A DNA stretch of 64,000 nucleotides from Antilocapra americana (GCA_007570785.1 ML664175.1:7608511-7672510); one strand, 5' to 3'. Shown: positions 36,655 to 50,019, counted from the stretch's first letter. Notes: a model not told the origin generated them from the sequence alone. Made by a program: numbers and translations.

Positions 36655-36850
36655 GTGCATAAAAAGCTGTAATAAGTGTTAACTATGTGCCAGGTACTGC
36701 TATATTTAATCCCATTAACTCATTTAATTCTCACCACTGTATTAGGTAATTCCCATTATTGTCATTTTACAGGTAAGGAAATTGAGGGATAGATATTAAA
36801 TCCAAGGCACACAATGAGTAAATGGCAGAACTGTATCCTAATCCTAGCCC
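36655..36850 (+). repeat. MIR SINE
   Basis: One of the clearest MIRs in the window: AACTATGTGCCAGGTACTGC, CATTAACTCATTTAATTCTC, CATTTTACAGGTAAGGAAAT and AATGAGTAAATGGCAGAACT. Confidence 0.85.
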
Positions 36851-37889
36851 TGTCTTATTTCAGAACTTAGAAATTGCAGACATTTTCTCATCAAAAGGTT
36901 ATCATCTTTAATATTGCATGTCATTCAAATATAATGACACATAATTTACGTAAATTTTATCATTAAATATTATTTCTTTCTCATTATTATAAATAATGTG
37001 CTTTAAAAATTATTTCACAAAGATAAGTTACTGGAAGTATAATTACTGGCTTACTAAATTGCCCTCAAGGAGGATTTTATTATTTTCTTCATGAACTGTT
37101 ATATATTATTTATATTATAATTTTCTCTCTTGTCAATCTGAAAGGTCACAAATGTACCTCATTTAAAAAAAATTTATTACTGGTGAAGTCAAACATTTTC
37201 TTGTTTCTTTCTTGCCATTTGCACTTTTTATTGTGTGATTGTTCTGTTACTTATTTTCCATTTATCTTTCAGAGTAAACTGTCTTTTCTCTTAAAGTTTA
37301 TGGGGATTATCTACATATTGAGAGTATTTTTGACTATATATCACAATACTTTCCAACTAATAGGATTTTAAATTCTATTTATGATGTCATTTTGAAGAAA
37401 TTTTGGTCTTGTTTATCAACATTCTCCTGGTTTTTATCTCTGGATAAAATTATAAAATTATTCCCTATACCAAACTTATAAAATGATTTTCTTCCAATCT
37501 TCTTTAACAACCATTTGTATCTTTAGTGTATTCAATTTATTTGAATGTATGGTATGAGATGAAAGAACTTTCCCCCCAACGATTTGTCTATAAATAACAT
37601 TTATTGGAGAACACATTATTTTTTGCAGATATTTTAAATTTGAATATTTATGCAAAATTATATGTATTTGTTACCAAATCACTTTGATTGTTGCCAGACT
37701 TTCCATTTTTCTATCAGTTTTAGGGCTAACTCCACAGCTTCTTAAGTATAGGTGATTATGCAAGAAAAAAGGTAGCTTAAAGATTGGAAATGAAGAGCTA
37801 AAATTATCCATGGAGGGAATGATTATGTAGAAAAGCCTAAGGTGTCTGCTAAATTACTGTAACAATTATCAAGGTAGTAGAGATTAAAG
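36851..37889. other. Unassigned AT-rich DNA
   Basis: About 37020-37630 has the look of an old antisense L1 3' half (for example ATTTATTGGAGAACACATTA), too diverged to bound. No gene. Confidence 0.4.
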
Positions 37890-39115
37890 GTTAATATATC
37901 CATAGTCAATTGTATTTCTACATGTTATAAGCAAGCTATTAAAAATGAAAATTTTAAAATGTCCTCAAAGTGTGTCAAAACATATGCGTAGAAACATAAA
38001 ATTTAAATGGTATGCAAGACTTGTGGCCAAAAAATTTCTAACATGATTGAGAGAAGATAAATAAATTGACATGCCATGTTCATGAATTTGAAACTACATA
38101 ACTGTAAAATATGTCAGTGTTCTCCAATCCAATTCTGCTTCAACTTTAGTTATAATCCCAGGAATCGAGCTTTTAAAAAAAAGTAATTGACAAATGATTC
38201 TAAAATTTAAAGATAAATGTGAAGTAGCTGATATTCAAGGCAGTCTTAACAAAGAACAAGTTTAAGAACATATGGTACTTGAATGCAAGATATGGTAGAA
38301 AGCTGTAATAATCAAACAATGGGAAAAGGCATAAAAATAAAAAATATATCCATGGAATGCGTAGGGTCCAGAAATACACCCTCATAAATGTGCTTGTCTG
38401 ATTCGCAACAAAGGTAACAAAGTAGTCCAATAGGGGAAAAAAGTCTTTTCAACAAATGGTGCTGAAATAATTGATTATCCATATAGGGGGTCATGGAACC
38501 TCCGCTTCTCACTCATGCCTTACAAAAGTTTTTAAAATGTCATATGCTGAAACATTAAAAATAATAATAATAAAAAAACCTTTAATATGAAATCATGGAA
38601 GAATATCTTTATTTCTTTAGGTCACGGAAAGGGATAACTATTTAAGAAGTCAATACATTGAAGTGAAGTGAAAGTCGTTCAGTTGTGTCCAACTCTCTAC
38701 GAACCCATGGACTATGTAGTCCATGGAATTCTCTAGACCAGAATACTGAAGTGGGTAGCTTTCCATTCTTCAGGGGATCTTCCCAACCCAGGGATCGAAA
38801 CCAGGTTTCCTGCATTGCAGGCAGATTCTTTACCAGCTGAGCCACAAAGGAAGCCCAATTAGTCTTGAACAAAATTTTGCTCATGAAATGGTACCATTCA
38901 GAAAATAGACAAGCCATGTTTTAGGAGGAAACACATGTTTGACACGTCTGACAAAGGACTGGCATCCAGATGATACAAAGAAATCCTATAACTTGATATT
39001 AGTAAGTTAACCCAGTAAAAAAATGAGAAAACTATTTCAACAAATAACAAAAGAACATATAGAGATAGTCTGTATACACATGGAAAAATGGACAACATCA
39101 TTAGCCTCATTAGCC
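37890..39115 (+). repeat. Old L1 ORF2 remnant, split by Bov-tA
   Basis: Sense L1 ORF2 sequence, strongly decayed: AAGCAAGCTATTAAAAATGA, CATGCCATGTTCATGAATTT, TTTCAACAAATGGTGCTGAA and GACAAAGGACTGGCATCCAG in the normal ORF2 order. It is interrupted at 38661-38856. Many stops and indels are present. Confidence 0.75.
38661..38856 (-). mobile_element. Bov-tA SINE in old L1
   Basis: Antisense copy from GAAGTGAAAGTCGTTCAGTT to GAGCCACAAAGGAAGCCC. L1 homology resumes on the other side. Confidence 0.92.
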
Positions 39116-39371
39116 TTCAGGTCACCTGTGAATCCAATGGTAATTCAGAAGAAGGGTAATAGATCCTGATGATAGACTGAAGGCCCATCTTGATGGGTTA
39201 CTTGGAGAATTTCCTTGCCATTTGTTTTGATGTTGTTCCTATCAAAGAAGTAGAATCTGACAGATACCATCAAAGACTGTAGGCGTTACTTACATTTCTT
39301 TTTCCATATCGGTAAAAATTGTCCTTTTAAAATAGCCTGATATGAGAGAATGTTTGTCTGGGTAAGATAAA

Positions 39372-39563
39372 TAATTGGTCCTTGAACAACACAAGTTAGT
39401 ACTGTTTGGGACCACTCATACACCAGTATTTTTCAGTAGTAAATACTGCAGTACTCTAGGGATGGCAGTTGGTTGAATCTGCAGATACGAAAGACCCCTG
39501 GATGTGCAGGGCCAGCTATAAATTATATGCACATTAACTCCCCTTTTGTTTAAGGGTGAACTG
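39372..39563. mobile_element. Tigger2/MER28-like non-autonomous DNA element
   Basis: The left end GGTCCTTGAACAACACAAG and the right end GTTTAAGGGTGAACTG are imperfect inverted repeats of the Tigger2 type. Inside, GGTTGAATCTGCAGATACGA matches the short MER28-like form. It is about 190 bp with no coding sequence. Confidence 0.75.
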
Positions 39564-39839
39564 TATCTGGTGGACTAATTTACAAGCTTATTTTGTTGAA
39601 ATGCATCTGATTAATAAGCTTCAATTTCTCTTGGTCATTTTGATTTTACATGCTAATGGAATTATGAACAACATTTTAGAACTCACCCCAAGAATGGGAT
39701 TTTTCTCTAGTCAGAAAAACTATTGTTTTTTTTTCAGTATTTTAGCATTACCAGCCATCTTATTAAGCTCTGTTACCAATTCCAATAATTATTCAATTGA
39801 CTTTTGGTGTTTCCAGTAGCAATCTCTGTAAATAATGGC

Positions 39840-40375
39840 ATTCATTGCACTTAGAAATCTCAATACACTTAACATGACCTGGAAGTGTCCCAGGCTGCCT
39901 CCCTAGACTCATCTCATGCCCCTCCTTCCTTCCTTCACCCACCACTCACTGTTATGGCCTGCTTTGTGTCCTCAAATATGACAATTCCACTCTCCAGCGT
40001 GATGGCTTTAAACTTGGTATTTGCATTGCCAGGACTGCTCTTTGTGTACTTTTCACCTCTCCTCACCAACCCCTGTCTGTATCTTAGATCTCTGTATGAG
40101 ACCCTTCTTCCAAGATGCTTTCCCTGGCCCTAGAGTTTATGTTGGGTATCCCTGTTCTCTCACATAATGGCCAGGACTTTTCCTTCAGGGAGGGAACATT
40201 TCACAGTTTGTGTGAATCTGTATCCTCTTTGCGATGATGTGTTTGATATCTGTCTGCTTTCCCACAATGTTGTAAGTGTCAGATCAGTAAGAAGGATATC
40301 TTTTTTTTGTCACTCACTATATTCCTGCTTTGAGCAGAGTGTATTGTACAGTAGGAATGCCATAAATACTTCTTA
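39840..40375 (+). repeat. L2 LINE 3' region
   Basis: Sense L2: a C-rich block CCTCCTTCCTTCCTTCACCC, then 'tttgtgtcctcaaatatgac', 'attgccaggactgctctttg', TTCAGGGAGGGAACATTTCA and the tail 'gcagagtgtattgtacagtaggaatgccataaatactt'. The local open frames are by-products of this. Confidence 0.7.
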
Positions 40376-41284
40376 AAAAAAGAATGCTATCAACATGAGT
40401 TCCTGTTTTTTTCAGATAAGACCTTGCTGTCACCAGTCTGTTTAGAAGGAAGGAAGAAAAGCTTGTCTCTATCATGATTTCATGTCTGATAGTGACTAAA
40501 TAGGCTTCCACTTCAGAGGCATTTGTATTTGAGAAGTACACGTTAATGAAATAGAGATTTTGGCTAATGATAGAATTCTCAGACATAAAACTACAGGGTG
40601 CTTAGAGGGGACAAAAAATGAGAAAAACTATCATTTAACTCAGAGTTGCCCAGGTGACGTCTATTTCAATTCCACATTTGACAGAAGACAAGATCTCCTC
40701 AAATATAAATGGTATGGAGGGAATATAAATATAGAAAAGGAAACAATCTATACAAACAAAGTGCATTTCAAACGAAGGCTATTATAATTATGTATGGTGC
40801 TGTGAGACCTTTCATTGGAAACAGTTTTTCATTGCCATTTTCCCTAAAATGGCCAATTTTTCTGAGGGAGACAGCCATTTCACTTGAACAAGTTACAGGA
40901 TTTTGTCTGTGATAATGTGTAGCCTGTACTTGAAGCTTGTTGGAACTTAGATAAACAATTGGTGCTCAGAAGGAGCGGTACCTGCTGGAGAGAGCTCTGC
41001 AATGAATACTTGTCAGACGACCCCTTTATACTAGTTTTTTTCTTTTTCTTTTCTTTTTTTCTGACAACAAAGATACCTCCTTCAGGAATCCCCATTCTTT
41101 CACAAATACCTACTGAGTAAATTGGCCTAGCCTTACAGATGATACTGTATATTCAGATGTCTGGAGGTATAAGCCTCTGTTTCAGTTAGCGTCTGAACAG
41201 GAAGATGGCATTGCAGAACAGAACTGAGGAGCTTTGCTTACAAAGGGACAAAGTTCAAAATGTAGATAGGGGGAACCCACAAGG
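40376..41284. other. Unassigned DNA
   Basis: No gene or repeat can be supported. Overlapping short open frames on both strands at 40317-41095 show no domain. Confidence 0.45.
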
Positions 41285-42930
41285 ATGGGAATACACATGA
41301 TATACAGTAAAACAAACCCATTTTAAGTGTATAATTCATTGAGTTTTGTCAAATGGGCACATGTTCATTTAAACAGTAAACAAAAATTGAAAATATTTCT
41401 ATTGCAAAACATTCTCTCTTGTCCCTTGATAATCAGTCTCTAATCCTAGGCTATGGGCAGTCACTGAGCAACTTTGTCACTATAGATTAACTGTACCTGT
41501 TCTTGAGTTTAATATAAGTGCAGTAATACAGTAAGTACTTTTTGACCCCAGATTCTTTAGCTCATAAGTGGTTGATTGTATTAGTAGACATTTGTTTTCT
41601 TTGGCTATGTATTGTTCTACTGTATAAATATATCACAGATTATTGGTTTTCAACTGAAACATACCAAGAATGTGTAGAGGTTTGGGGATCTTTTTTGCCA
41701 TTTCTATTAAATCCTCTATAACTATCCTTGTACACATTTTAATTTTTTCCAAGTCATTTTATATATTTTAAAATTTTCTTTGTAGGGCATTTTTTGTCCT
41801 ATCTAAGAAATATTTTACCACTTTGAAATTATCAAGATTTTCTTCTGCAGTGTCCTTTAGAAATTTGTAGCTTTGGCTTTTATGTTGATACATGTGATCC
41901 ATTTATAGTTAATTTTTATTTATATTATAAAGGTAAGAGATAAAATTTACTGTATATGAACACATAGCTGTTCTAAGATCATTTATTGAAAATACTATAC
42001 CCATGGAATTATTTTGGTGATTTTGCTGAGAATGAGTTGATCTTATATGGGTGAGTCAATTTCTGGACTCTCTTCTGACCACTGATCTGTTGATAATTGT
42101 ATTTTTTTTAATGCCAGTATCATACCATCATAATTGCTTCAGCTACCTAGTAAGCCTTGAAAACCAATAGTGTATTTCTCCAATTTTGTTTTACTTTTTC
42201 AAGATTTTTTTTCATCTAGTATAATTCCTTCCAATTTAAATTTTTACAAGTTCTTAAAAAAAATTGCCAGGATTATAACTGATAACACATAAAATCTCTT
42301 GTCCAATTGCTGGTTGGTTGCCATCTTAAAATAATGTTCTGATCAAAGAACATAAAATGCCTCTCCATTTATCTAGGTTTTCTTCAATTTATCTTGACAT
42401 TTATTTGTGTACAGTTTTTGCAATTATTTGCCAAATTAATCTCTTAAATATTTCATGGTTTTGAGTGATGCTGTAAATTATACTTCTAAATTTTACTTTC
42501 CATTTTTTGATTCTCAGAATTAGAGGTAGAATTTATTTTTGTAATACTAATCTTGTATTCTGCAACCTTGCCAAAATCACTAATTAGGTTTCATTTTTGT
42601 AGCTTGCTTAGGATTACCTGTGTATACAAGCCTGTTTTCTGCATATAGTTTTATTACTTCCTTTCTACAAATGGAGTTTGTTGGTTCCTCCTGCCCTAAT
42701 GCAATGACTAGGATGTACAGTACAGTGACAGGTAGTAGTGACGGAATCAACATCCTCATCTTGTTCTCAGTCTTGAGGGGAGGCGTTCTGGCTTTCACGA
42801 TTAAACATGTGAACAGTAGGTTTCTCGTAATTGCCCGTTATTAAGTTCTTTTCTATTCTATGAGTTTTTAATTGCTAAATGTATGTTAAATTTTGTCAAA
42901 TGCCTCTTCCAAAATAAGGTGAGTAAGCCT
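41285..42930 (-). repeat. Old L1 (L1M-type) 3' half, antisense
   Basis: The 3'UTR-type block TAAGTGTATAATTCATTGAG and 'tatgtattgttctactgtataaatatatcacagat' lead into antisense ORF2, which continues with AAAATTATTTTGGTGATTTTGC-type sequence and the RT region near 42600-42800. There the minus frame retains NRLVYTGNPKQATK. It is heavily decayed and not coding. Confidence 0.65.
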
Positions 42931-43810
42931 CCATTCTTACTGCTTTTTGAGAAGCAGTATTTCACCACAGTGTCAAATGTTGTGTGTCAGAAGAGAAACA
43001 TGGCTTCAGTGACACTGAGTGGAGTATTTTTGAGGGTCAGTTTATACAAAGTGGCTGAGTCGACGTGTGTGTGTGTATATTTAGATGTTATTACCTCTTA
43101 TTGGTTCCTATGATTTCATGTTCTTAATGTCACGTTACATGGGTCTTGATACTTCATAATATTCCCTTTCATACTTATTCAAAATGTTATTAAAATTACT
43201 AGTAACAGCAATATAGCAATACTTACCAGAACTTTGCCCTATTTTCTAGAGATAATTTGAAGTGAAGTTGTTACATAGAGAAGGGTAAAATACTGTCTCT
43301 ATTTCTGTGACTTTATTTTAGATATTTAGGTTGTTATATTTAAAAAAAATAAAAGAGTAGAAAATAAATGGAAAACAAAACAATTTGCTTTTATACAAAT
43401 AACAGTTTCTCCATAAATGGTATTTCTATAACTAGTAAGCTGCCTCATTTACATACTCAGCTCTCTTATTTGTGGAGAGACTATTCACAGCATGATCTTT
43501 TATATTTAATCTTTTACTGTCAATTTTTAATCATACCTTTGTTATTTTAATTCATGCCAAATTCAACAGGTTTGGTTCAGGTCTGAAATAATCATTGTGT
43601 TATTGACTATGATGTAGTATAACATCAAGAGATGAAACTAAAATGCTAAGATTAAAGCCAACTTGCACTTAAAACAACTGAAAATATATAAACAGCATAT
43701 GATTATGTTTTAGTCTCAGATTCTTAAGGTAAAATGAAGCCTGGATCATACATTAAGTCCATAATTATTTTTTGACTTGGCTCTCAAGGAGTTAATATTA
43801 ACTATTTAAG

Positions 43811-43907
43811 CAAAAGTAAAAGTGAGGTTGCTCAGTTGTGTTCTTTGCAACCCCATAGACTGTAGCCTACCAGGCTCCTCCATCCATGGGACTTTCCAGG
43901 CAAGAGT
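43811..43907 (-). mobile_element. Truncated Bov-tA SINE with perfect duplication
   Basis: Only about 97 bp of the SINE remains, antisense, from GTGAGGTTGCTCAGTTGTGT to TTTCCAGGCAAGAGT. ACTATTTAAG is repeated exactly at 43801-43810 and 43908-43917, so the truncation was present at insertion. Confidence 0.9.
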
Positions 43908-44094
43908 ACTATTTAAGGGAGATATACAAAAAAGTAATTGCAACAGTCAATAAGAATTTTAGTGGAAGGTGGACTAAAGAAAAAGAGGAGAAGAAGGATA
44001 GATACATCAGGAAAGTGGTAACAAAGCTCTGACTTCCTGAGCTAAGTCTAGAGAAAGAAATAGGGATTTCTGCTTGAGACTAGGTAGAGGTATA

Positions 44095-44430
44095 TATTTT
44101 CACTGCCAGAAACACTCAAAAGAAATGAGGTTTAAACAAATACAAGGAGTCTGGGAAGCCACAAGAATTTCAGTATGGAGAAAATCAAGGTGAGGTGGCA
44201 CTTGCACAAAGGCAAGGAAGAGATGGAGACAAAGTCCGCATCATGAAGGACTGCATAGTATACTGAAGTGCATGGCAGTTTACAGGACATTTTTGAAACT
44301 CCTGTGGGATTTCAATCAGTAACATTGACAAAGTAGATCTAGCTTTTAGGGAAATCAACCTAGTATACTGCAGAAAATGTATTGTTGATTTGTAAGAATG
44401 AAGGAGGGAGGCCAGTTAGAAAACTGTAAA
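44095..44430 (-). repeat. L2-like remnant, antisense
   Basis: AATCAAGGTGAGGTGGCACT, 'catcatgaaggactgcatagt' and GAGGGAGGCCAGTTAGAAAA occur in the order seen in antisense L2-type repeats. Diverged. Confidence 0.5.
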
Positions 44431-44829
44431 AATAGGGATAAAAAAAAAAATACAAGCTCTAAAGGAACAAAGCAGTGGGAATAAAGAGAAGAGCATATAT
44501 TCTGTAGTTATTTAGGTGGTAAAATTTAAAGGACTTGGGGCTAATTAAATATGTCGGAGGCCTATCTCATTGAAAGGGGGGAGAACAAACCTTGATTTAA
44601 ATTCCATGTAAATATGGATGTAGAAAGGAAGAGAGCAATTAACATATGTTAGGAAGGGTATCAACCCCTAAAGTTACAATGAAATACCTTGGAACTTAGT
44701 ATATCACTCAGGGATAGTAGGTACATCAAAATTTGAATACAAAGGTCTTTATAATGGTGAAGACAGCTAGGCATCTGCAAAAGTCAACTGTGTCTCATTT
44801 TACAGTGCCTGTAGGATGTATAATCCCGT

Positions 44830-44960
44830 CACTAACATGTCCTGTGAGATCAGTGTTATCACTCACATCTGAAAGGATCTTCTCAGAGAGATTATCTACC
44901 CAAAGTTACTAAGTAGCAGAACTAAAATCTGAACCCAAGTGTGCAGAAATCCACGTAATT
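44830..44960 (+). repeat. MIR SINE tail
   Basis: GTTACTAAGTAGCAGAACTA and 'aaaatctgaacccaagtgtgcag' match the second half of MIR. Confidence 0.6.
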
Positions 44961-45418
44961 TCCAGGATTTTAAGAGAAAATGTTATCAGAATTCAGTGGA
45001 GGGAGAAAGTAACAACTGTACTGAGCTTATGATGTTAGGAGGAAAGGATGCCTTGAAATCATCTGGTTTCTGATTCTGTCCTCCAGTATTGTCCTTGCAT
45101 ATAATCCATCATCCGAAACTGGATCTAGAATTTTGCTAAGAAGTCAGTGATACAAACCTTTGTCCTTAAAGGTTATCTTCATAAAAAAATTGATGCAACA
45201 GCATGATGTACATCATGTTTTACAAGGTTGTCATATGTATCAGTTGTGAGGGACATTATTAACTAATGTAATTTATACATTGTTATCAATAGCATGCCCC
45301 ATTCACTTTCAGAGGAGTTTGCCAGTTAAGGTGAACTTAGATAGGGAAGCTCAGTTCCTACAGTAACTGGATCACTGTATCCAAATTCATTTGAAACTGA
45401 TCTTTTCTAAAACATATG

Positions 45419-45497
45419 CTTTTTATTAAATTACTGAGGACATCTAACTTTCTCACGACTTTTTATTAAATTACTGAGGGCATCTACTTTCTCACAC
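45419..45497. repeat. Tandem duplication, about 40-bp unit x2
   Basis: CTTTTTATTAAATTACTGAG, a GACATCTAACTTTCTCAC-type continuation, then the same unit again with three changes (45419-45458 and 45459-45497). It is a simple local duplication with no repeat-family match seen. Confidence 0.9.
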
Positions 45498-47444
45498 TGT
45501 AATTTAAAACACTGAGTTAATAGTCAAAAGATCAGTTGTAAAGAATGAAACTAGAGCAAAGTGGGATGGGTGACTAGACTCTGCTGTCTAATATGGTAGC
45601 CCCTTACCACAAATAAATATCAAGTGCCTGAAATATAGCTAGTCCAAATTGAAGTGTGCTCTAAGTATAAAATACATACTGGACTGTATTCTGCAGTCAC
45701 TTTTTATAATATCTTCTTTAACTCTTATTCACATTTTATAACATTTCTGCAGATATGATATATAAAAATAGTGTTGGGACAATTATTGAAAGATACATCC
45801 CTATATCAAAAAGTTCTTAAAGAAAAATTATAATTCTAATAATTCTTATTCTCACTAAGACCAGAAAGAATGAAAAAATTAGGTCTATTGGGCTGTCTTT
45901 CATAAAGTTTGCATTTAAGAATAGACTTCACATGATCAATTAATACCTTAAACCACGAGTATGGTATAGATTTAATATTTGGGAACTAAGACATCATATC
46001 TAGAGTAAAATTTTGGTTCACCATGCAGTCATGATCTCCACCTTATTCTTTGGAGTAAGAAGATAGATGTTTTATGGGATATGTTTTATAGTAAAAGAAG
46101 TAGGGATGCTACCCATGAAGAATCATCAAATTTAGGTGAAGAGAGTTTAACAGTCTTTATCAAATGAATACCAGTAATTCTGGCAGATACTCCTAAGCTA
46201 TTTTTAAACTGGCAAACTGGATATATGATTAGATTGCTTAACTCTTAACATCTCAAATAAATACTTTTCTGTGGTTAAATTCTAGGAATATGAAAACCTA
46301 GAATGTTTCAAAGGCATTCTGAATGAAGATCTGCAAAACTATATATATCTAAAAGTAAAAATGAGTATTTTTGAATAATATGCATTTGTCTCAGGGTTAA
46401 TATAGCTAAAGAGAACTGATCCTATAAAGGTACTGTTTCATAAATAGTGCCACTACTGGCCTAACTAATAATAGTGACAAAAAATTATGGTGATGGTAAT
46501 ATAACAGTTAGCGGAGGTACTGTATGTGTAGACTGGGATGAGGACTGCATCAATTGATTGGGTTCTACCTTGATACCCAAAGAGAATTTTTACAGTTCAG
46601 AATTTCATAAGTCCCCCTCTCCCGCCGTGTCCTCACACACACATGGGCTAAGGCAACTTCCATCCTCTTGAGAAAGGACTACACATTGCTACTTATATTA
46701 ATACAAGCTTATATATAATAAATACAGAGATAACCATATTATATTTATGTTGTGAGTCACCTGTCTCTCTCACTTAGAGATTAAAGAGCAGTCCTAAGCT
46801 AATTCAGAGGAAAAGCAGAGACAAGCAGAACTTGATTTTTCCACTTTTACTCCAGTGTGTACTCTCTTCTGTAGGTCTGTTTCCTGATAAATTTAACTCT
46901 AAATTTTTATTTAAGCATTATGTGTATAAACTTTTAAAAAAGAGAATGCAATTTACAGCTAATTTTTCAAAAGAAACAATGGGTGCCAGCAAAAAATAAC
47001 ATCTTTAAATACTAATTAAAAAAAAATGTCCACATAGAATTCTATCCTGTATAACTGTATAACCAGAGAAATTATCCTTTAACATAAACTGAAAGAATGC
47101 AGTGGTATATCATTATTGCAAGGAATGTTAAAAGAAGTTCTTTAGACTGAAGGAGAATAATTCCAAATAGAAGCATTGAAATAGGGAAAACCAAACAAGA
47201 AAAGGAAAATATGTTATACATAGTTATGAAAGAATATTGCTGATTTAAGTATAAATAATACCATGTGTGGTCCATAAAATATATAGCAATAAAATAAATG
47301 CCAATGATACAGTGTAAATTGAGTTAAAGTATTATGTTTCATTCATCATTAAGTAAGTGATATAAGTCCTAATTTGAGGTTGACTTTAATAAGCAAAGTT
47401 ACAGCTTTAATATCTAGAGTTGCCACTGTAATAGAGTGTAACAT
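45498..47444. other. Unassigned AT-rich DNA
   Basis: No supported gene, RNA or repeat. The open frame at 47072-47275 (minus) is hydrophobic but AT-driven. Confidence 0.5.
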
Positions 47445-47461
47445 ACAATACAAAGAAGCTA

Positions 47462-47674
47462 ATGGGCTTCCCAGGTGATACTAGTGGTAAAGAACCCAAC
47501 TGAGACATGGAGACTGAGACATGGTTTTGATCCCTGTGTCCATGGGTTGGGAAGATTTCTCCAGAGAAGGGCATGGCAACCCACTTCAGTATTCTTGCCT
47601 GGAGAATCTCATGGACAGAGAAACCTGGCAGACTATGGTCCATGACATCGCAAAGAATCGAACATGACTGAGTG
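47462..47674 (+). mobile_element. Bov-tA SINE with perfect 17-bp duplication
   Basis: Sense copy from ATGGGCTTCCCAGGTGATAC to GAACATGACTGAGTG. ACAATACAAAGAAGCTA occurs at 47445-47461 and 47675-47691. The tRNA-like head has an odd internal partial repeat of GAGACATGG at about 47503-47524. Confidence 0.95.
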
Positions 47675-47691
47675 ACAATACAAAGAAGCTA

Positions 47692-48119
47692 GTAGAGAAG
47701 CAAAATGGCATAGCAAAATTTAAAAACTAACCCAAAAGGAGGCAAGGAAGATAGAATAGAGGGGAAAAATAGATGTGGCAGTGGATAGCAATACTTTCTG
47801 AATTTAGGCTAACTGGATCCAGTAATGATATGCTCTTATTCACCTATATAATCAAGGGATAGCAACTTGTCTTTATAAAACAAAACATGATTTTTAAGAA
47901 ATGTTCTTTACTACATTATGGTTCTTCAATCATTTCTTTCTGAAGAAATGAGTATCATAATTTGCCTTGCCTGAGTATTTACATCAAGGTTATTAATGGC
48001 GAGCATATTGCTGATTTGTGCTAAAAACCCAAAAGAAATTTATCAATATTTAGATAATTTATAAAGTTAAGAGATGCAAATTATTGAAACATTATAGAGA
48101 ATATGAGCAATGAATTGTG
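47692..48119. other. Unassigned DNA
   Basis: Nothing supportable. Confidence 0.5.
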
Positions 48120-48380
48120 TTTTGAAATTCAGTTATTCACACTTATGAATATTTATTGAGAACATAATGTATCCTACTCTTTGTGCTTGGATCCAAATGT
48201 AGTGAGATGAAAAGCATTTCAGTCTATTACTAGAGAGTCATCATTGCAGACAGTGTTAAGTATTCGAATAGAGGTAAATTCTATATAGAGCAGGGGCACA
48301 AAGGGAGGATTGGTTGGTTTTATTCAAGTGAGACACAAAGAACAAGACATATTAGCTGTGTCTTAAATGATTTGACTTGG
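48120..48380 (-). repeat. L2-like remnant, antisense
   Basis: TATTTATTGAGAACATAATG starts the antisense L2 tail pattern, followed by 'gcagacagtgttaagtattcgaatagagg' and 'gacacaaagaacaagacat' blocks. Confidence 0.45.
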
Positions 48381-49136
48381 AAATTAATACTTATTTAGAA
48401 AAATATTGCAAGTAGATTTGTAACTTGAAAAAAAATCATCTGAAAATATATGACAATTTTTAGCATAATAGTTTATGACATATTGACTATACATTTCCAT
48501 CACATGAAGTACTGTGTCTGATTTAGTGTGTTTCTTTTCTTTCTGAAGTAACAGATGCTAATAAATAAGAAGGTTAATAAGAAAGAAAATCAGTGTTTTC
48601 CTATGTGGAATTTTCAAATTTTCTCCTTGATTCATTATCCATTTTCTATTGAATTTATTTCACTCAAAGCAGATGGAGAAATTTTTTAAAGGTTTGTTAT
48701 ATATTTGACATTTGAAAAATTATGTCTTGCACAGAAAAACTGTGTAGAATCAGTCAAGCACAGCAATACTAAAATACTTTCTCCTCAATTATACAGCATA
48801 TTTCAGGATTCTAAAAGCAAATTTATCTCTTTTATCACAGAATTTAACTTTTCTCAAGGGGAGTAATTTGTAGTATGATATTTATATTGAGTGAGAATAA
48901 GTGGGAAAAGCAGTTATGGATTGGGAGTAAGGACAGGTCAATCTTCACATAAGAATAATTTAATACCTTTAAGATTTTGGAGAAAACATGTATTATTTTG
49001 TTCAAAAAGAGTGTCTTTGTCTTTTAAAGTACTTAATGCACATTGCTCTTAATCACAAACTACAGTGATCTATGGCACACACTAGGAACAGTATCATTTT
49101 TACATGAACAGTGTGGGAATGGTATTTATATACTTT
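48381..49136. other. Unassigned AT-rich DNA
   Basis: Nothing supportable. Confidence 0.5.
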
Positions 49137-49335
49137 CCAAGTGGCTCAGTAGTAAAGAACCCACCTCCCAATGCAGGAAACAAGGGTTTGATCCCGAAGT
49201 CTGGAAGACCACCTGGAGAAAGAAGTGAAACCCATGCCAGTATTTTTGCCTGGGAAAGCCCGCGGACAGGGGAGCCTGGCAGGCTACAGTCCATGGGGCC
49301 GCAGAGAGTCAGCCATGAGTTGGTAACTAAAACAA
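49137..49335 (+). mobile_element. Bov-tA SINE
   Basis: Sense copy from CCAAGTGGCTCAGTAGTAAA to AGTCAGCCATGAGTTGGTAA. The first bases of the head are missing or replaced. Confidence 0.9.
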
Positions 49336-49394
49336 CAACAAACCATGTATGAAAAAGGGGTGCATAATCATTTCTGAGAGTATTTTTAAAATTA

Positions 49395-49985
49395 AAGCAG
49401 AATTCTGATTATCTCTGAAATTTTTCTTTTTCTCTCCATCACTACTTGTTGCCCTGACCTGGACATCTACTATAGTCTCCCATGCGGCATCCATCTCTAC
49501 ATTCATTCTTGACCACACCAAGTTGTTCTCCATACCATGGATTATTTCAAAATACACTGTGAATTGTTTAAAATTCCCTAATGGCCTCTTTTGCTCTTAA
49601 AATGAAGATCAAGGCCATCCATAAAGTGGCCTGACCCTTCTCCATAATGTTAAGTCCTGCTTTTTGCATTCCAGTTACACTGAATATTCAGTTTCTGAAG
49701 TGTGTCTAGTTCTCTTTACTCTTGGTCTTTTGTCTATGATATCTCTCTGCTCAGGGTAGCCTGCTTGTCTTTGTCTACAAAGGTCACTTCTATTCTCAGT
49801 CAGCATGTTCTCAAGAAAAGACTTTTCTGATCTCTGTAATGATGTGACTCCTCTATAATAAATTCTAATGTCACCATGTATGTCTGTCTTACATCACTCA
49901 GCCAGCTAGATTAACACCTTATCAATATAATGATTTGATCCATCCTCTCTCACCACTAGGTAGTTAGGGGCACCAGGGTGCAGAT
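49395..49985 (+). repeat. L2 LINE 3' region
   Basis: Sense L2 order: CTGGACATCTACTATAGTCT, 'ccctaatggcctcttttgctcttaaaatgaagatcaagg', AAGTGGCCTGACCCTTCTCC, and GTTCTCAAGAAAAGACTTTT. It is an older copy and fairly long. Confidence 0.7.
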
Positions 49986-50019
49986 TGTACGTTTCTGCTT
50001 ACCAGTGGTTCTCTGTTAT

